From positions 1 to 35,400 of the forward strand of contig CAYPKW010000025.1 in NCBI GenBank assembly GCA_964411425.1: a DNA stretch of 35,400 nt, in the 5' to 3' direction. The notes under the pieces are model-generated. The model did no database searches, was not told the origin of the DNA, and saw nothing but the letters and a program-made list of their open reading frames with translations. The DNA is from CAYPKW01 sp964411425 (lineage in GTDB: Bacteria > Pseudomonadota > Alphaproteobacteria > Dongiales > Dongiaceae). Positions 14,142-22,989 of the stretch are shown in pieces. Position 1 is the stretch's first letter, and each line of letters starts with the position of its first letter. Made by a program: the position numbers and the translations under genes.

Positions 14142-15158
14142 ATGAGCGCCAACCATAGAACCGATGTCGTGATCGTCGGCGCCGGGCCGGTCGGACTGTT
14201 CGCCGTCTTCGAATGCGGCATGCTGAAGATGCGCTGCCACGTCGTCGACGTGCTGGAGACGACCGGCGGCCAGTGCGCCGCCCTCTATCCAGAGAAACCG
14301 ATCTACGACATCCCCGGCTATCCGCGCATCGACGCGGCCGAGCTCATCGGCAAGCTCGAGGAGCAGGCGCGGCCCTTCCATCCGGTGTTTCACCTGGGCA
14401 GCCAGGTCGAGCGGCTGCGGCGGAACGCCGACGGCTGGCGCGTGGAGACCACGGCCGGCGTCGGCGTCGAGGGCCGCGCCGTGATCGTCGCCGCCGGGGT
14501 GGGGGCCTTCGGGCCGCACCGGCCGCCGCTTCCGGGCCTCGAGCGCTACGAGGGCAAGAGCGTTTTCTACCTGGTGAAGCGGCGCGAGGACTTTCGCGGC
14601 AAGCGCGTGGTGATCGCGGGCGGTGGCGATTCGGCGGTCGACTGGGCGATCTCGCTCGCCGAGGTGGCGGCGAAGGTCCAGGTGGTGCATCGGCGGGCGA
14701 AGTTCCGCGCCGCCCCGGAGAGCGTCGCCCGCCTGCACGCGCTGGCGGCCTCGGGCAGGGTCGAGCTCGTGGTACCGTACCAATTGGCCGCGCTCGAGGG
14801 TGAGGACGGGCGCCTCGCGGCGGTCGAAGTCAAGGACCTGTCGGGCGGCAGCCGGCGCCTGCCGACGGACGCGCTGCTGCCGTTCTACGGCCTGGCCATG
14901 AACCTGGGGCCGATCGCGAGCTGGGGCCTCAACCTCGACCGCAACCACATCAGGATCGACCCGGCGACCGCCGCCGCCGGCGCGCCTGGCATCTTCGCCA
15001 TCGGCGACATCGCCACCTACCCGGGCAAGCTCAAGCTGATCCTCACCGGCTTTGCCGAGGCGGCGCTGGCGGCGCACGCCATCTATCCGCTGGTCTATCC
15101 GGGCCAGGCGCTCCACTTCGAATACTCGACCAACACCGGCGTGCCCGGTCTGCCGTAA
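14142..15158 (+). CDS. Ferredoxin/flavodoxin-NADP+ reductase, thioredoxin-reductase-like type
   Basis: This is a 338-residue FAD enzyme that moves electrons between NADPH and ferredoxin or flavodoxin. The FAD site is VVIVGAGPVGLFA (about 9-21). The segment GGQCAALYPEKPIYDIPGYP has no redox CxxC, which separates it from true thioredoxin reductase. The NADPH site is VVIAGGGDSAVDWA (about 157-170). The second FAD segment is IFAIGDIATYPGKLKLILTGFAEAA (about 285-309), with a C-terminal FEYSTNTGV. All of these fit the YumC-like FNR group. No clear ribosome site precedes the ATG. It is the only plus-strand gene in this part and converges on divL. Confidence 0.9.
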   Translation: MSANHRTDVVIVGAGPVGLFAVFECGMLKMRCHVVDVLETTGGQCAALYPEKPIYDIPGYPRIDAAELIGKLEEQARPFHPVFHLGSQVERLRRNADGWRVETTAGVGVEGRAVIVAAGVGAFGPHRPPLPGLERYEGKSVFYLVKRREDFRGKRVVIAGGGDSAVDWAISLAEVAAKVQVVHRRAKFRAAPESVARLHALAASGRVELVVPYQLAALEGEDGRLAAVEVKDLSGGSRRLPTDALLPFYGLAMNLGPIASWGLNLDRNHIRIDPATAAAGAPGIFAIGDIATYPGKLKLILTGFAEAALAAHAIYPLVYPGQALHFEYSTNTGVPGLP

Positions 15159-15164
15159 ATCCTC

Positions 15165-17636
15165 CTAACCGCCGGCCGCCGCGGCGCCAGGCTCGCCCGC
15201 GGACTCCGCCGCCGGAGAGGCGCCGCGAATCGGCATCTGACAGGCGACCCTGGTGCCGACGCCGGGCGTCGATTCCAGCGCCACCCTGCCGCCGTGCAGC
15301 TCCACGAGCCGCCTCACCAACGACAATCCAAGGCCGACGCCGGCCTCGCCGCCGGTCTTGCGCCCGCGCACGAACTTCTCGAACACGTCGCCTTGATCTT
15401 CGGCGGCGATGCCGATGCCGGTGTCGGCCACGGCGAACTCGACCTCGTCTCCTCGGCGCCGCGCGGTCACCTCGATGCGCCCGCCGGCGGGCGTGAAGTT
15501 GATCGAGTTGCTCACCAGATTGTAGAGCGCCTGGGTCAGCCGGCGCTCGTCGGCGGCGATGGGGCCGAGCTCGGCCGGGCAGTCGAAGGCGAGCGCGAGG
15601 CCCCGGTTGCGCGCCCGCGCGCCGGCCAGCGTCTGCAAGCGGGCGAAGACGTCGGCGATCTCGACCGCCGCGAGTTGCAGCTTCATGTATCCGGCCTCGA
15701 TGGTCGCGATGTCGAGGATGTCATTGATCAGCGACAACAGGTTCTGCGAGGCCTCGACGATGCTCCGGTTGTAGTCCCGCTGGCGCTCGTTGAGCGGACC
15801 GAAGTATTCGAGACCGAGCACCTCGGCGAAGCCGATGATGGCGTTCAAGGGCGTGCGCAGCTCGTATGACACGTTGGCGATGAATTCCGATTTCAGCCGG
15901 TCGGCGGTCTCCAGGGCGGCGTTGCGCTCGCGCAGCGCCCGCTCGACCTGCAGCGAATCGGTCACGTCGAGATAGGTGAACAGCATGCCGCCGTCGGGCA
16001 ACGGCACGCCGGTGATGTCCAGCACGGTGCCGTCGGGCCGCTCCATGCGCTGCGCCCGCGCCTCGCGCTCCATCACCTGGCCGATGACGCGCTCGCGCAT
16101 GGCAGGCCAGTCGCTCTGGCCGGGAAACAGGTCGCGCGTCGCATCCACCAGCACCGAGACGTGCGGCTCGTTGTCGAGCGCCGCCGGCTCGAGGCGCCAC
16201 AGGCGCGCGAAGGCGGGATTGCTGAGCTTTAGGCGGCCGTCGCCGCCGAACACCGCCACGCCCTCGTACAGTTGGTCGAGCGTCTCGCGCTGCACGGCGA
16301 TGAGCGTGTTGTACGAACGCTCGAGCACCAGACGGTCGGTCACGTCCTCGTAGATCAGGATGACGCCGCCGAAGGGATGCGGGGCGGCCACTCGGCGCAG
16401 CGTGGCACCGTCCGGCAAGTGCAACAGCTCCTCGGCCGGCGCGATCGTGGACATGAGCCGGCGCACGGTCTCGCGCTTGTAGCTCGGCACGTCGGCGTGC
16501 TCGGGAATGCGCCGGCGCTCGCGCTTCGCTTCGATGACCTCCGCCATGGTCGGCTCGCCGGCCAGGAACTCCTCGTCCAGGCCGAACAGATCCGCATAGG
16601 CGCTGTTGAAGAACTTGACCCGGGCGTCCGGGCCGTAGATCACGATGCCGGTGCTGAGTTGCTCCAGCACCTCACCATGCGCCGCGATGTGGCGGGCGAG
16701 TTCGGCCTGCGTCGCCTCGAGCCCGGTCACGTCGAGCGCGTGCCCGGCGAGCCCGCCTTCGGGGAGCGGCTGCTCCACGAAGTCGAGCAGCCGCCGGTCG
16801 CCGGCGACCACCACGTGCTGGCTTTCCGATTGCGCCGTCTTCAGTTCGCTGGCGCGCCGGGCCAAGGCCTTGCCGCCCTCGCCGATGGCGCCTTGCGCCA
16901 GTTCGGCGCCCCGCGCCACGGCCTCGGCCGGCGTCGTGTCGAGGGCCTGCGCGTAAGCGTCGTTGCAGTAGGCGAGCCGCAAGGCCTCGTCTCTCCGCCA
17001 CACCGCGAACGGCAGGCGGTCCAAGAGCGCCTTGAGACGATCGCGCTCGACGCGGGCGGCGGCGTCCTCTATCGCCTCGGTGCGATCGGCAAGCCACAGC
17101 ACGTCGGCGGCCGGCTGTCCCTCGCCGGCGGCGCCCCGCCGCCCGGCGAAGCCCAGCAGGCGTCCGTCCTTGAGCGGGAGCGCAAGATCGAAAGGCGTGC
17201 CGTCGGCCCTGAGGGCCGCGAGCGCGCGGGCAAAGGTCGCCTCGCCGTCCGGGGCGAGACTGGCCTTGAGCCGCTCCTCGCCGACCGGGGCGCCGGCCGG
17301 CAGCCCAAGCAGCTCGCCCGCCTTGGGCGAGAACCGGGTCAGTCCGCCCTGCCACTGCACGAAGGCGCCCGGGGCGTGGTCGAGCAGGGCCGCCATGGCA
17401 TGGGCCTCGCGGCCCAGCCGCTGCCGCTCGCGCTCGAACCGGCGGCTGCGGTGCCAGGAGCGGACGCCGACGAACAGCGCCGCCAACAGGCAGAGCACCA
17501 CGATCGCGGACATGAAATAGGGGTCGCGCACGGCGGCGGCCGCATCGAGCGTCTGGGCAACCGCGCCCCCCGGCGCCGCGCCGAGCGCCGCGGCAATCAG
17601 CCCCTGAGCGGGGCCCAGGCTCCGGTTCGCCGCCAC
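15165..17636 (-). CDS. divL: DivL-like PAS-domain pseudo-histidine kinase (Tyr at the His site)
   Basis: DivL of Caulobacter is a kinase-like regulator that controls CckA and so CtrA phosphorylation and cell polarity. The GTG at 17634-17636 gives an 823-residue protein with a hydrophobic start (LIAAALGAAPGGAVAQ), a membrane segment (MSAIVVLCLLAALFVGV, about 41-58), and several PAS-type modules between about 70 and 570. The dimerisation helix reads FIANVSYELRTPLNAIIGF, with Tyr591 where active kinases have His, which is the hallmark of DivL. The ATP lid has NLVSNSINF, DTGIGI and GVGLGLSLVRRL. It lies 50 bases after ahcY. The start is uncertain; the ATG at 17513-17515 is an alternative. Confidence 0.87.
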   Translation of the reverse strand: MAANRSLGPAQGLIAAALGAAPGGAVAQTLDAAAAVRDPYFMSAIVVLCLLAALFVGVRSWHRSRRFERERQRLGREAHAMAALLDHAPGAFVQWQGGLTRFSPKAGELLGLPAGAPVGEERLKASLAPDGEATFARALAALRADGTPFDLALPLKDGRLLGFAGRRGAAGEGQPAADVLWLADRTEAIEDAAARVERDRLKALLDRLPFAVWRRDEALRLAYCNDAYAQALDTTPAEAVARGAELAQGAIGEGGKALARRASELKTAQSESQHVVVAGDRRLLDFVEQPLPEGGLAGHALDVTGLEATQAELARHIAAHGEVLEQLSTGIVIYGPDARVKFFNSAYADLFGLDEEFLAGEPTMAEVIEAKRERRRIPEHADVPSYKRETVRRLMSTIAPAEELLHLPDGATLRRVAAPHPFGGVILIYEDVTDRLVLERSYNTLIAVQRETLDQLYEGVAVFGGDGRLKLSNPAFARLWRLEPAALDNEPHVSVLVDATRDLFPGQSDWPAMRERVIGQVMEREARAQRMERPDGTVLDITGVPLPDGGMLFTYLDVTDSLQVERALRERNAALETADRLKSEFIANVSYELRTPLNAIIGFAEVLGLEYFGPLNERQRDYNRSIVEASQNLLSLINDILDIATIEAGYMKLQLAAVEIADVFARLQTLAGARARNRGLALAFDCPAELGPIAADERRLTQALYNLVSNSINFTPAGGRIEVTARRRGDEVEFAVADTGIGIAAEDQGDVFEKFVRGRKTGGEAGVGLGLSLVRRLVELHGGRVALESTPGVGTRVACQMPIRGASPAAESAGEPGAAAAGG

Positions 17637-17686
17637 GCGGCGGACCTTAGGCGTGATCGGCGGGCGAGACAAGCGGCTGTCCGGGT

Positions 17687-18982
17687 TCAGTAGCGATAGC
17701 GCTCGGGCTTGAAGGGGCCAGCGGCGGAGACGCCGATGTAGGCGGCCTGGGCGGCGTTGAGCCGGGTGAGCTTGGCGCCCACCTTGTCGAGGTGGAGCGC
17801 CGCCACCTTCTCGTCCAGCCGCTTGGGCAGCACGTAGACCTTGCGCTCGTAGATGCGGTGGTTCTGCCACAGCTCGATCTGCGCCAGCACCTGGTTGGTG
17901 AAGGAGGCGCTCATCACGAAGCTCGGGTGCCCGGTGGCGCAGCCGAGATTGACGAGCCTGCCCTTGGCCAGCACGATGAGCCGCTTGCCGTCGGGGAACA
18001 CCACCTCGTCGACCTGCGGCTTCACCTCCTCCCACTTGAAGTTGGCCAGCGCCGCGATCTGGATCTCGCTGTCGAAGTGCCCGATGTTGCACACGATGGC
18101 GCGGTCCTTCATCGCCCGCATGTGGTCGAGCGTGATGACGTCCACGTTGCCCGTGGCGGTGACGAAGATGTCGCCCACGGGCGCCGCCTCCTCCATGGTG
18201 GTCACCTGGTAGCCCTCCATGGCGGCTTGCAGCGCGCAGATCGGGTCGATCTCGGTGACCATGACGCGCGACCCTTGTCCCCTGAGCGAGGCGGCGCTGC
18301 CCTTGCCCACGTCGCCATAGCCGCACACCACGGCGATCTTGCCGGCCAGCATCACGTTGGTCGCCCGCTTGATGCCGTCCACCAGGCTTTCGCGCACGCC
18401 GTAGAGGTTGTCGAACTTCGACTTGGTCACCGAGTCGTTGACGTTGATCGCCGGCACCTTGAGCGTGCCGCCGTCCGCCATCTCATAGAGGCGGCGCACG
18501 CCGGTCGTGGTTTCCTCGCTCACACCCCGCACGTCCCGCATGAGGTCGGCGTGCTTCTCGTGCATGAGCTTGGTGAGGTCGCCGCCGTCGTCGAGCAGCA
18601 TGTTGGGGCGCCAGCCGTTCGGGCCGAGGACGGTCTCTTCGATGCACCGCCAGAACTCCGCCTCGCTCATGCCCTTCCACGCGAACACGGGCACGCCGCG
18701 CGCCGCGATCGCGGCCGCCGCGTGGTCCTGGGTGGAGTAGATGTTGCAGGAACTCCAGCGCAACGAGGCGCCGAGCCCCGCCAGCGTCTCGATCAGGACC
18801 GCGGTCTGGATGGTCATGTGCAGGCAGCCGGCGATGCGGGCGCCCGCGAGCGGCGCCTGGCTGGCGAACTCGCGGCGCAAGGCCATCAGCCCCGGCATCT
18901 CGGTCTCGGCGATGGCGATCTCGCGCCGGCCCCAATCGGCAAGCGCGATGTCGGCGACCTTGTAGTCGGTGAACGCGGCCAT
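17687..18982 (-). CDS. ahcY: Adenosylhomocysteinase
   Basis: This enzyme splits S-adenosylhomocysteine into adenosine and homocysteine, keeping the methylation cycle running. The 431-residue protein has CLHMTIQTAVLIETL (about 53-67), SSCNIYSTQDHAAAA, the NAD site VVCGYGDVGKGSA (about 219-231), NIGHFDSEI and the C-terminal PFKPERYRY, where most relatives end in DHYRY. The start is supported by AAGGAGAG just ahead of the ATG. A GC-rich inverted segment occupies part of the 98-base gap to the enzyme I gene. I saw no SAH riboswitch fold. It may be read on from the upstream PTS operon as well as from its own promoter. Confidence 0.97.
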   Translation of the reverse strand: MAAFTDYKVADIALADWGRREIAIAETEMPGLMALRREFASQAPLAGARIAGCLHMTIQTAVLIETLAGLGASLRWSSCNIYSTQDHAAAAIAARGVPVFAWKGMSEAEFWRCIEETVLGPNGWRPNMLLDDGGDLTKLMHEKHADLMRDVRGVSEETTTGVRRLYEMADGGTLKVPAINVNDSVTKSKFDNLYGVRESLVDGIKRATNVMLAGKIAVVCGYGDVGKGSAASLRGQGSRVMVTEIDPICALQAAMEGYQVTTMEEAAPVGDIFVTATGNVDVITLDHMRAMKDRAIVCNIGHFDSEIQIAALANFKWEEVKPQVDEVVFPDGKRLIVLAKGRLVNLGCATGHPSFVMSASFTNQVLAQIELWQNHRIYERKVYVLPKRLDEKVAALHLDKVGAKLTRLNAAQAAYIGVSAAGPFKPERYRY

Positions 18983-19080
18983 AGTGGTCTCTCCTTGGTA
19001 CGCTCAGGGGCGCGGCCTATAGCAGTCCGGGCGGCGGCCCGGCAAGGCCGGCGGAAAGCAGCGGACGGTCTTCCTTTCGA

Positions 19081-20850
19081 TCACGCCAATCCGTTGAAAT
19101 CGTCGAGCAGCGTGGCGATGCGGCCCGCGTCCGACTGGTCCATGATGGTGGCGGCGCAGCGCTGCGCCGCCACCCCGTCGAGGCCGCGGATGCGCTGCTT
19201 CACCCGCGGCAACGCCGCGGCCGCCATCGACAGTTCGCGGATGCCAAGCCCGAGCAACAGCGCGGAATAGCGCGGGTCGCCGGCGATCTCGCCGCACACG
19301 GAAACCGGGATGCGGGCCCTCAAGGCCGCCTCGGTGGCGAACTGGATGAGGCGCAGCACCGCCGGGTGCAGCGGGTTGTAGAGGTGGGCCACCTGCTCCT
19401 CGCCGCGGTCGATGGCGAGCGTGTACATGGTGAGGTCGTTGGTGCCGATGGCGAAGAAGTCGGCCACCCGGGCGAGCGCGTCGGCGGCCAGCGCCGCCCC
19501 CGGCACCTCGATCATGGCGCCCAGTGCCGGCAGCGGCTCGGCCACCTCCTTGCCGCGCCGCTTCAAGCGGCGCGCCACCGCCTTCAGCATGTCGCGCACC
19601 TGGTGCATCTCCGCCACGGCGGATATCATCGGCAATAGGATGCGCACCGGGCCGTGCGCGCCGGCCCTGAGGATGGCGGCGAGCTGAGTTTCCAGCAGCC
19701 GCGGCTCCTTGAGCGACAGCCGGATCGCCCGTAAGCCAAGCGCCGGATTCGTTTCCACCCCGGCATGGCTGCCCAGGCTGGAGGCAATCTTCTCGCCGCC
19801 CACGTCCAGCGTGCGCACGGTCATCGGCCGCCCGCCGAGACCCTCGGCCAGCCAGCGCAGGGCGCGGTATTGCTCCTCCTCGTCCGGCAGGTCGTCGCGG
19901 TTCATGTAGAGGAATTCGGTGCGCAACAGGCCGATGCCCTCCGCGCCGGCGCCGAGCGCCGGCTCGAGTTCGCGCGGCATTTCCAGATTGGCCTCGAGCC
20001 GTACCCGCGTGCCGTCGCGCGTGATCGACGGCAGGTGCGCCAGGCGTTGCAACTGCCGGCCTTCGCGCTGCAGCGCTTCCGAGCGGCGCCGGTAGCGGGC
20101 GAGCGTCGGGGCACTCGGGTTGAGGATGACGCGGCCCTCGCCGCCGTCGATGACGAGGTTGTCGCCCGGTTTGATCGCCCCGATGAGGCCGGCGATGCCG
20201 AGCACCGCCGGCAGGCGCAAGGAGCGCGCCATGATCGCGGTGTGGCTCTCCGCGCCGCCCAGCACCGTGGCGAAGCCGCCAATCGCGTTCGGGTCCATCA
20301 GCGCGGTGTCGGCCGGCGTGATCTCCTCGGCCACTACGATGGTGCCCGGCGGCAGTTGCGAAAAGGCCTGATAGGGCGCCTGCGTCAAGCTGCGGATGAG
20401 CCGGGCGCCCACTTCGCGGATGTCATCGGCCCGCGCCGCGAGGTAGGCATCGTCGAGAGCCGCGAACTCCTTGGCGACGGCGGAGATTTCCGCCTGCACC
20501 GCCGCCTCGGCGTTGTGCCCCGCGCCGATGCGCCGCTCGACCCCGCGCACCACGCGGCTGCCGGTCAGCATTTGCAGATGGGCGTCGAGCAGGATGCCGA
20601 TCTCTTCCGCGGCCGCTGCCGGCAGCGCGGCGGATTTGTGCCTGAGCTTGCGCAACTGCTTCTGCGCGCGAGCGAGCGCCGCCGCGAAGCGCTCGAGCTC
20701 CGCGGCTACGGCGCTAGGCGCCACTTCGTACTCCGGCACCTGCGGCGAGGCGGCATCGACCAAATATGCCGGGCCGACGGCGATGCCGGGCGACACGCCG
20801 AGCCCCTGCAGCACCCGTTCGGCCGCGGCGCGCCGCCTAGTCGTTTTCAT
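19081..20850 (-). CDS. ptsI: PTS enzyme I (phosphoenolpyruvate-protein phosphotransferase)
   Basis: Enzyme I passes phosphate from PEP to HPr. The 589-residue protein begins almost at once with LQGLGVSPGIAVGPA, so there is no N-terminal GAF domain and it is enzyme I rather than EI-Ntr in build. The phospho-accepting His203 is in GGAESHTAIMARSL. The PEP-binding core includes GIGLLRTEFLYM, GTNDLTMYTLAIDR and the Cys near 518 in VSVCGEIAGDP. Its ATG lies 14 bases inside the HPr gene end. With no sugar permease nearby, the system is probably regulatory. Confidence 0.93.
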   Translation of the reverse strand: MKTTRRRAAAERVLQGLGVSPGIAVGPAYLVDAASPQVPEYEVAPSAVAAELERFAAALARAQKQLRKLRHKSAALPAAAAEEIGILLDAHLQMLTGSRVVRGVERRIGAGHNAEAAVQAEISAVAKEFAALDDAYLAARADDIREVGARLIRSLTQAPYQAFSQLPPGTIVVAEEITPADTALMDPNAIGGFATVLGGAESHTAIMARSLRLPAVLGIAGLIGAIKPGDNLVIDGGEGRVILNPSAPTLARYRRRSEALQREGRQLQRLAHLPSITRDGTRVRLEANLEMPRELEPALGAGAEGIGLLRTEFLYMNRDDLPDEEEQYRALRWLAEGLGGRPMTVRTLDVGGEKIASSLGSHAGVETNPALGLRAIRLSLKEPRLLETQLAAILRAGAHGPVRILLPMISAVAEMHQVRDMLKAVARRLKRRGKEVAEPLPALGAMIEVPGAALAADALARVADFFAIGTNDLTMYTLAIDRGEEQVAHLYNPLHPAVLRLIQFATEAALRARIPVSVCGEIAGDPRYSALLLGLGIRELSMAAAALPRVKQRIRGLDGVAAQRCAATIMDQSDAGRIATLLDDFNGLA

Positions 20851-21136
20851 CGAACTTCCGTTCGATCAGTTCCATGAGCGCGGCGAGTGCCGTCTGCGCC
20901 TGCGGGCCCGTCACGAAGAGCTCGAGTTCGGCACCGGGCGCCGCCGCCAGCATCATCAATCCCATGATCGATCGGCCCGAGGCCGTAAGTTCGCCCTTGC
21001 GCACGTTCACTTCGGCATCGAAGCGGTCCAACAGCTTGACGAGCTTCGCCGCGGCGCGGGCGTGCAGGCCGCGCTGATTGAGGATGCTGACCGTGCAGGT
21101 CAGCGGGGCGGCTGCCGGCGCGTCGTCGTTCGGCAT
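20837..21136 (-). CDS. ptsH: Phosphocarrier protein HPr
   Basis: HPr carries phosphate from enzyme I to EIIA proteins. In 99 residues, His25 (family His15) is in NQRGLHARAAAKLV and Ser55 (family Ser46) is in SGRSIMGLMML. The serine site fits the presence of HprK in the same operon, which would phosphorylate it. An N-terminal tail of about ten residues (NDDAPAAAP) precedes the usual fold. It starts 14 bases after the EIIA gene and ends inside enzyme I. Confidence 0.95.
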   Translation of the reverse strand: MPNDDAPAAAPLTCTVSILNQRGLHARAAAKLVKLLDRFDAEVNVRKGELTASGRSIMGLMMLAAAPGAELELFVTGPQAQTALAALMELIERKFDEND

Positions 21137-21150
21137 CGCGTTCGGCTCCG

Positions 21151-21558
21151 CTATTCCTGAGCCTCAGCCAGCAATTTCGAGGCCACGTTGATGTATTTGC
21201 GCCCCGCCTCCTGGGCGGCGGCGACGGCCTCGGCCAGGCCCATCTCGTGGCGCACGCGCGCGAGCTTGATCAGCATGGGTAGGTTGACCCCGGCGACCAC
21301 CTCGACCTTGGCCCGGTCGAGCACCGAGATCGCCAGGTTGCACGGCGTGCCGCCGAACATGTCGGTGAGCAGCACCACGCCGTCGCCGTCGTCGGCCGCG
21401 GCGACGCTGTCGATGATCTCGCGCCGGCGGCGGTCGATGTCGTCGTCGGGGCCGATGCACACGGCGGCCGCGCGTTCCTGCGGACCGACGATGTGCTCCA
21501 GCGCCGCCAGGAACTCCTTGGCCAGCCGGCCATGGGACACCAGGACCATTCCGATCAT
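21151..21558 (-). CDS. PTS EIIA component, mannose family
   Basis: This is a 135-residue soluble phospho-acceptor of the EIIA-Man fold. The active His9 is in MIGMVLVSHGRLAKEF. Other marks are VVLLTDMFGGTPCNLA and EVVAGVNLPMLIKLA, both typical. There is no IIB, IIC or IID partner in the window, which is the usual alphaproteobacterial arrangement where this protein takes part in signalling rather than uptake. It is 25 bases downstream of rapZ. Confidence 0.94.
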   Translation of the reverse strand: MIGMVLVSHGRLAKEFLAALEHIVGPQERAAAVCIGPDDDIDRRRREIIDSVAAADDGDGVVLLTDMFGGTPCNLAISVLDRAKVEVVAGVNLPMLIKLARVRHEMGLAEAVAAAQEAGRKYINVASKLLAEAQE

Positions 21559-21583
21559 CGTTCCGGCCTTTCGACTTCTATCG

Positions 21584-22519
21584 TCAGGTTGCCTCGGCGC
21601 GCCCGAGGTCGCGGTGGCGCAGGGTCGCTTGGCAGCCCTGCCGGCCGAGCCATTCGGCCAACCGCTCGGCCACGTACACCGAGCGGTGGCGCCCGCCGGT
21701 GCAGCCGATGGCGACGGTGAGGTAGCTCTTGCCCTCGCGCTCGAAGCGCGGCATGAGCGTTAGCAAGAACCCGCTCAGCCGCTCGAAGAAGGGCAGGAAC
21801 GCCGGGTCCGCCTCGAGGAATCGGGCTACTGCCTCGTCCCGCCCGGAGAGCGGGCGCAAGGCCTCCACGTAGTGCGGATTGTCGAGAAAACGCGCGTCGA
21901 ACACGAGGTCGGCCTCGCGCGGCAGGCCGTTGCGATAGGAGAACGACAGGACGGCGACGGTCGAGGGAGCACTCCGCTCCAAGGCATAGTGCCCGTGCAG
22001 CAGTTGCTTGAGCTCGCCGAGACTGAGCTCCGAGGTATCGACCACGAGGTCCGCGCGTTCCCGCAACGGGGACAGCATGGCGCGCTCCTGACGTATCCCA
22101 TCGCCGATCGGGCGGTCGAGTGCAAGCGGATGGCGCCGGCGCGTCGCCGTAAAGCGGCGGCGCAGCACCTCGTCGTCGCAGGCGAGGAAGATCAGGCGGG
22201 CGTCAAGCCGGTCCTCGGTCTTGAGCCGCTCCAGGCGCAGCAGCACGGCCGCGGGCGTGAAGCCGCGCGTGCGACTGTCGATGCCGATGGCGGTCGGCCG
22301 CGGCTCGCCCTCGCCGCGTGCGAGCCGCCCCAGCATCGACATCGGCACGTTGTCCACCGCCTCGTAGCCCATGTCCTCGAGAATCTTGAGCGCGCTGGTG
22401 CGCCCCGCCCCCGACAGCCCGGTCACCAGCAGCACCGTCGAGGAGCGCGCCGCCGGTGCGGGGGGATGCGGGCTCTCGCTGCGGGATTGGGCCGGCGCGG
22501 CGCCGACGGGGCTGGTCAT
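21584..22519 (-). CDS. rapZ: RNase adapter protein RapZ (YvcJ family)
   Basis: RapZ-type proteins bind nucleotides and, in enteric bacteria, direct RNase E to small RNAs that control amino-sugar synthesis. The 311-residue protein has a P-loop in VTGLSGAGRTSALK (about 32-45), the family's VDNVP and GIDSRTRGF, SFSYRNGLP, and the C-terminal GCTGGRHRSVYVAE (about 277-290). The first ~28 residues are a low-complexity Ser/Pro/Ala tail. The ATG overlaps the hprK stop as ATGA (22516-22519), which supports that start. The RNA-binding role in this group is not established. Confidence 0.92.
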   Translation of the reverse strand: MTSPVGAAPAQSRSESPHPPAPAARSSTVLLVTGLSGAGRTSALKILEDMGYEAVDNVPMSMLGRLARGEGEPRPTAIGIDSRTRGFTPAAVLLRLERLKTEDRLDARLIFLACDDEVLRRRFTATRRRHPLALDRPIGDGIRQERAMLSPLRERADLVVDTSELSLGELKQLLHGHYALERSAPSTVAVLSFSYRNGLPREADLVFDARFLDNPHYVEALRPLSGRDEAVARFLEADPAFLPFFERLSGFLLTLMPRFEREGKSYLTVAIGCTGGRHRSVYVAERLAEWLGRQGCQATLRHRDLGRAEAT

Positions 22520-22983
22520 GGCGCCGGCATTATAAACCCCGCGCGGGCGCGCACGGCAAGGCGAACCTTGGCCGGCGCCGAGGCGGCGGCCGGGTCGAGC
22601 GCGATGAGCGGCAGTGCTATCCCCAGGTAGCTGCAGGCGGCCGGCGCCGGCAGGCGCTCCAGCCGATCTGCCCGGCTGAGATCGACCACGAGGCCGAGCC
22701 GTGCCGCCTTGAGGTGCGGCACCGGCAATATCCCGATGCCGCGCACCTCGAGGCGGCCGACCAACTCGGCGGGGGCGCCCTCGGGCAGCCGGATGACGAG
22801 AGCCGTGCCGTCGCGCAGGATGAGTGTCTGGTCGTCCGCCACCAGTCGCGCCCCGCCGTCGATGAGCCTGAGCGCCAGGTCGGACTTGCCGCTGCCCGAT
22901 GGTCCGCGAATGAGGACGCCCACGCCGCCGACCGCAAGGCTGGTGGCATGCGTGACGATGCGCTGACCGTGGCGGGGCGCCAT
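22516..22983 (-). CDS. hprK: HPr kinase/phosphorylase, short alphaproteobacterial form
   Basis: HprK phosphorylates the regulatory serine of HPr. This protein has only 155 residues, against about 310 in Firmicutes, because it keeps just the kinase domain. Walker A GPSGSGKS is at residues 27-34, followed by GGARLVADDQTLI and the signature LEVRGIGILPV. HPr with a matching serine site is encoded three genes downstream. The gene lies six bases after chvG. Confidence 0.93.
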   Translation of the reverse strand: MAPRHGQRIVTHATSLAVGGVGVLIRGPSGSGKSDLALRLIDGGARLVADDQTLILRDGTALVIRLPEGAPAELVGRLEVRGIGILPVPHLKAARLGLVVDLSRADRLERLPAPAACSYLGIALPLIALDPAAASAPAKVRLAVRARAGFIMPAP

Positions 22984-22989
22984 GGCGGT

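Noticed and set aside
18983..19080. SAH riboswitch ahead of ahcY
   Set aside because: The 98 bases hold a GC-rich inverted segment but not the conserved core that I would expect.
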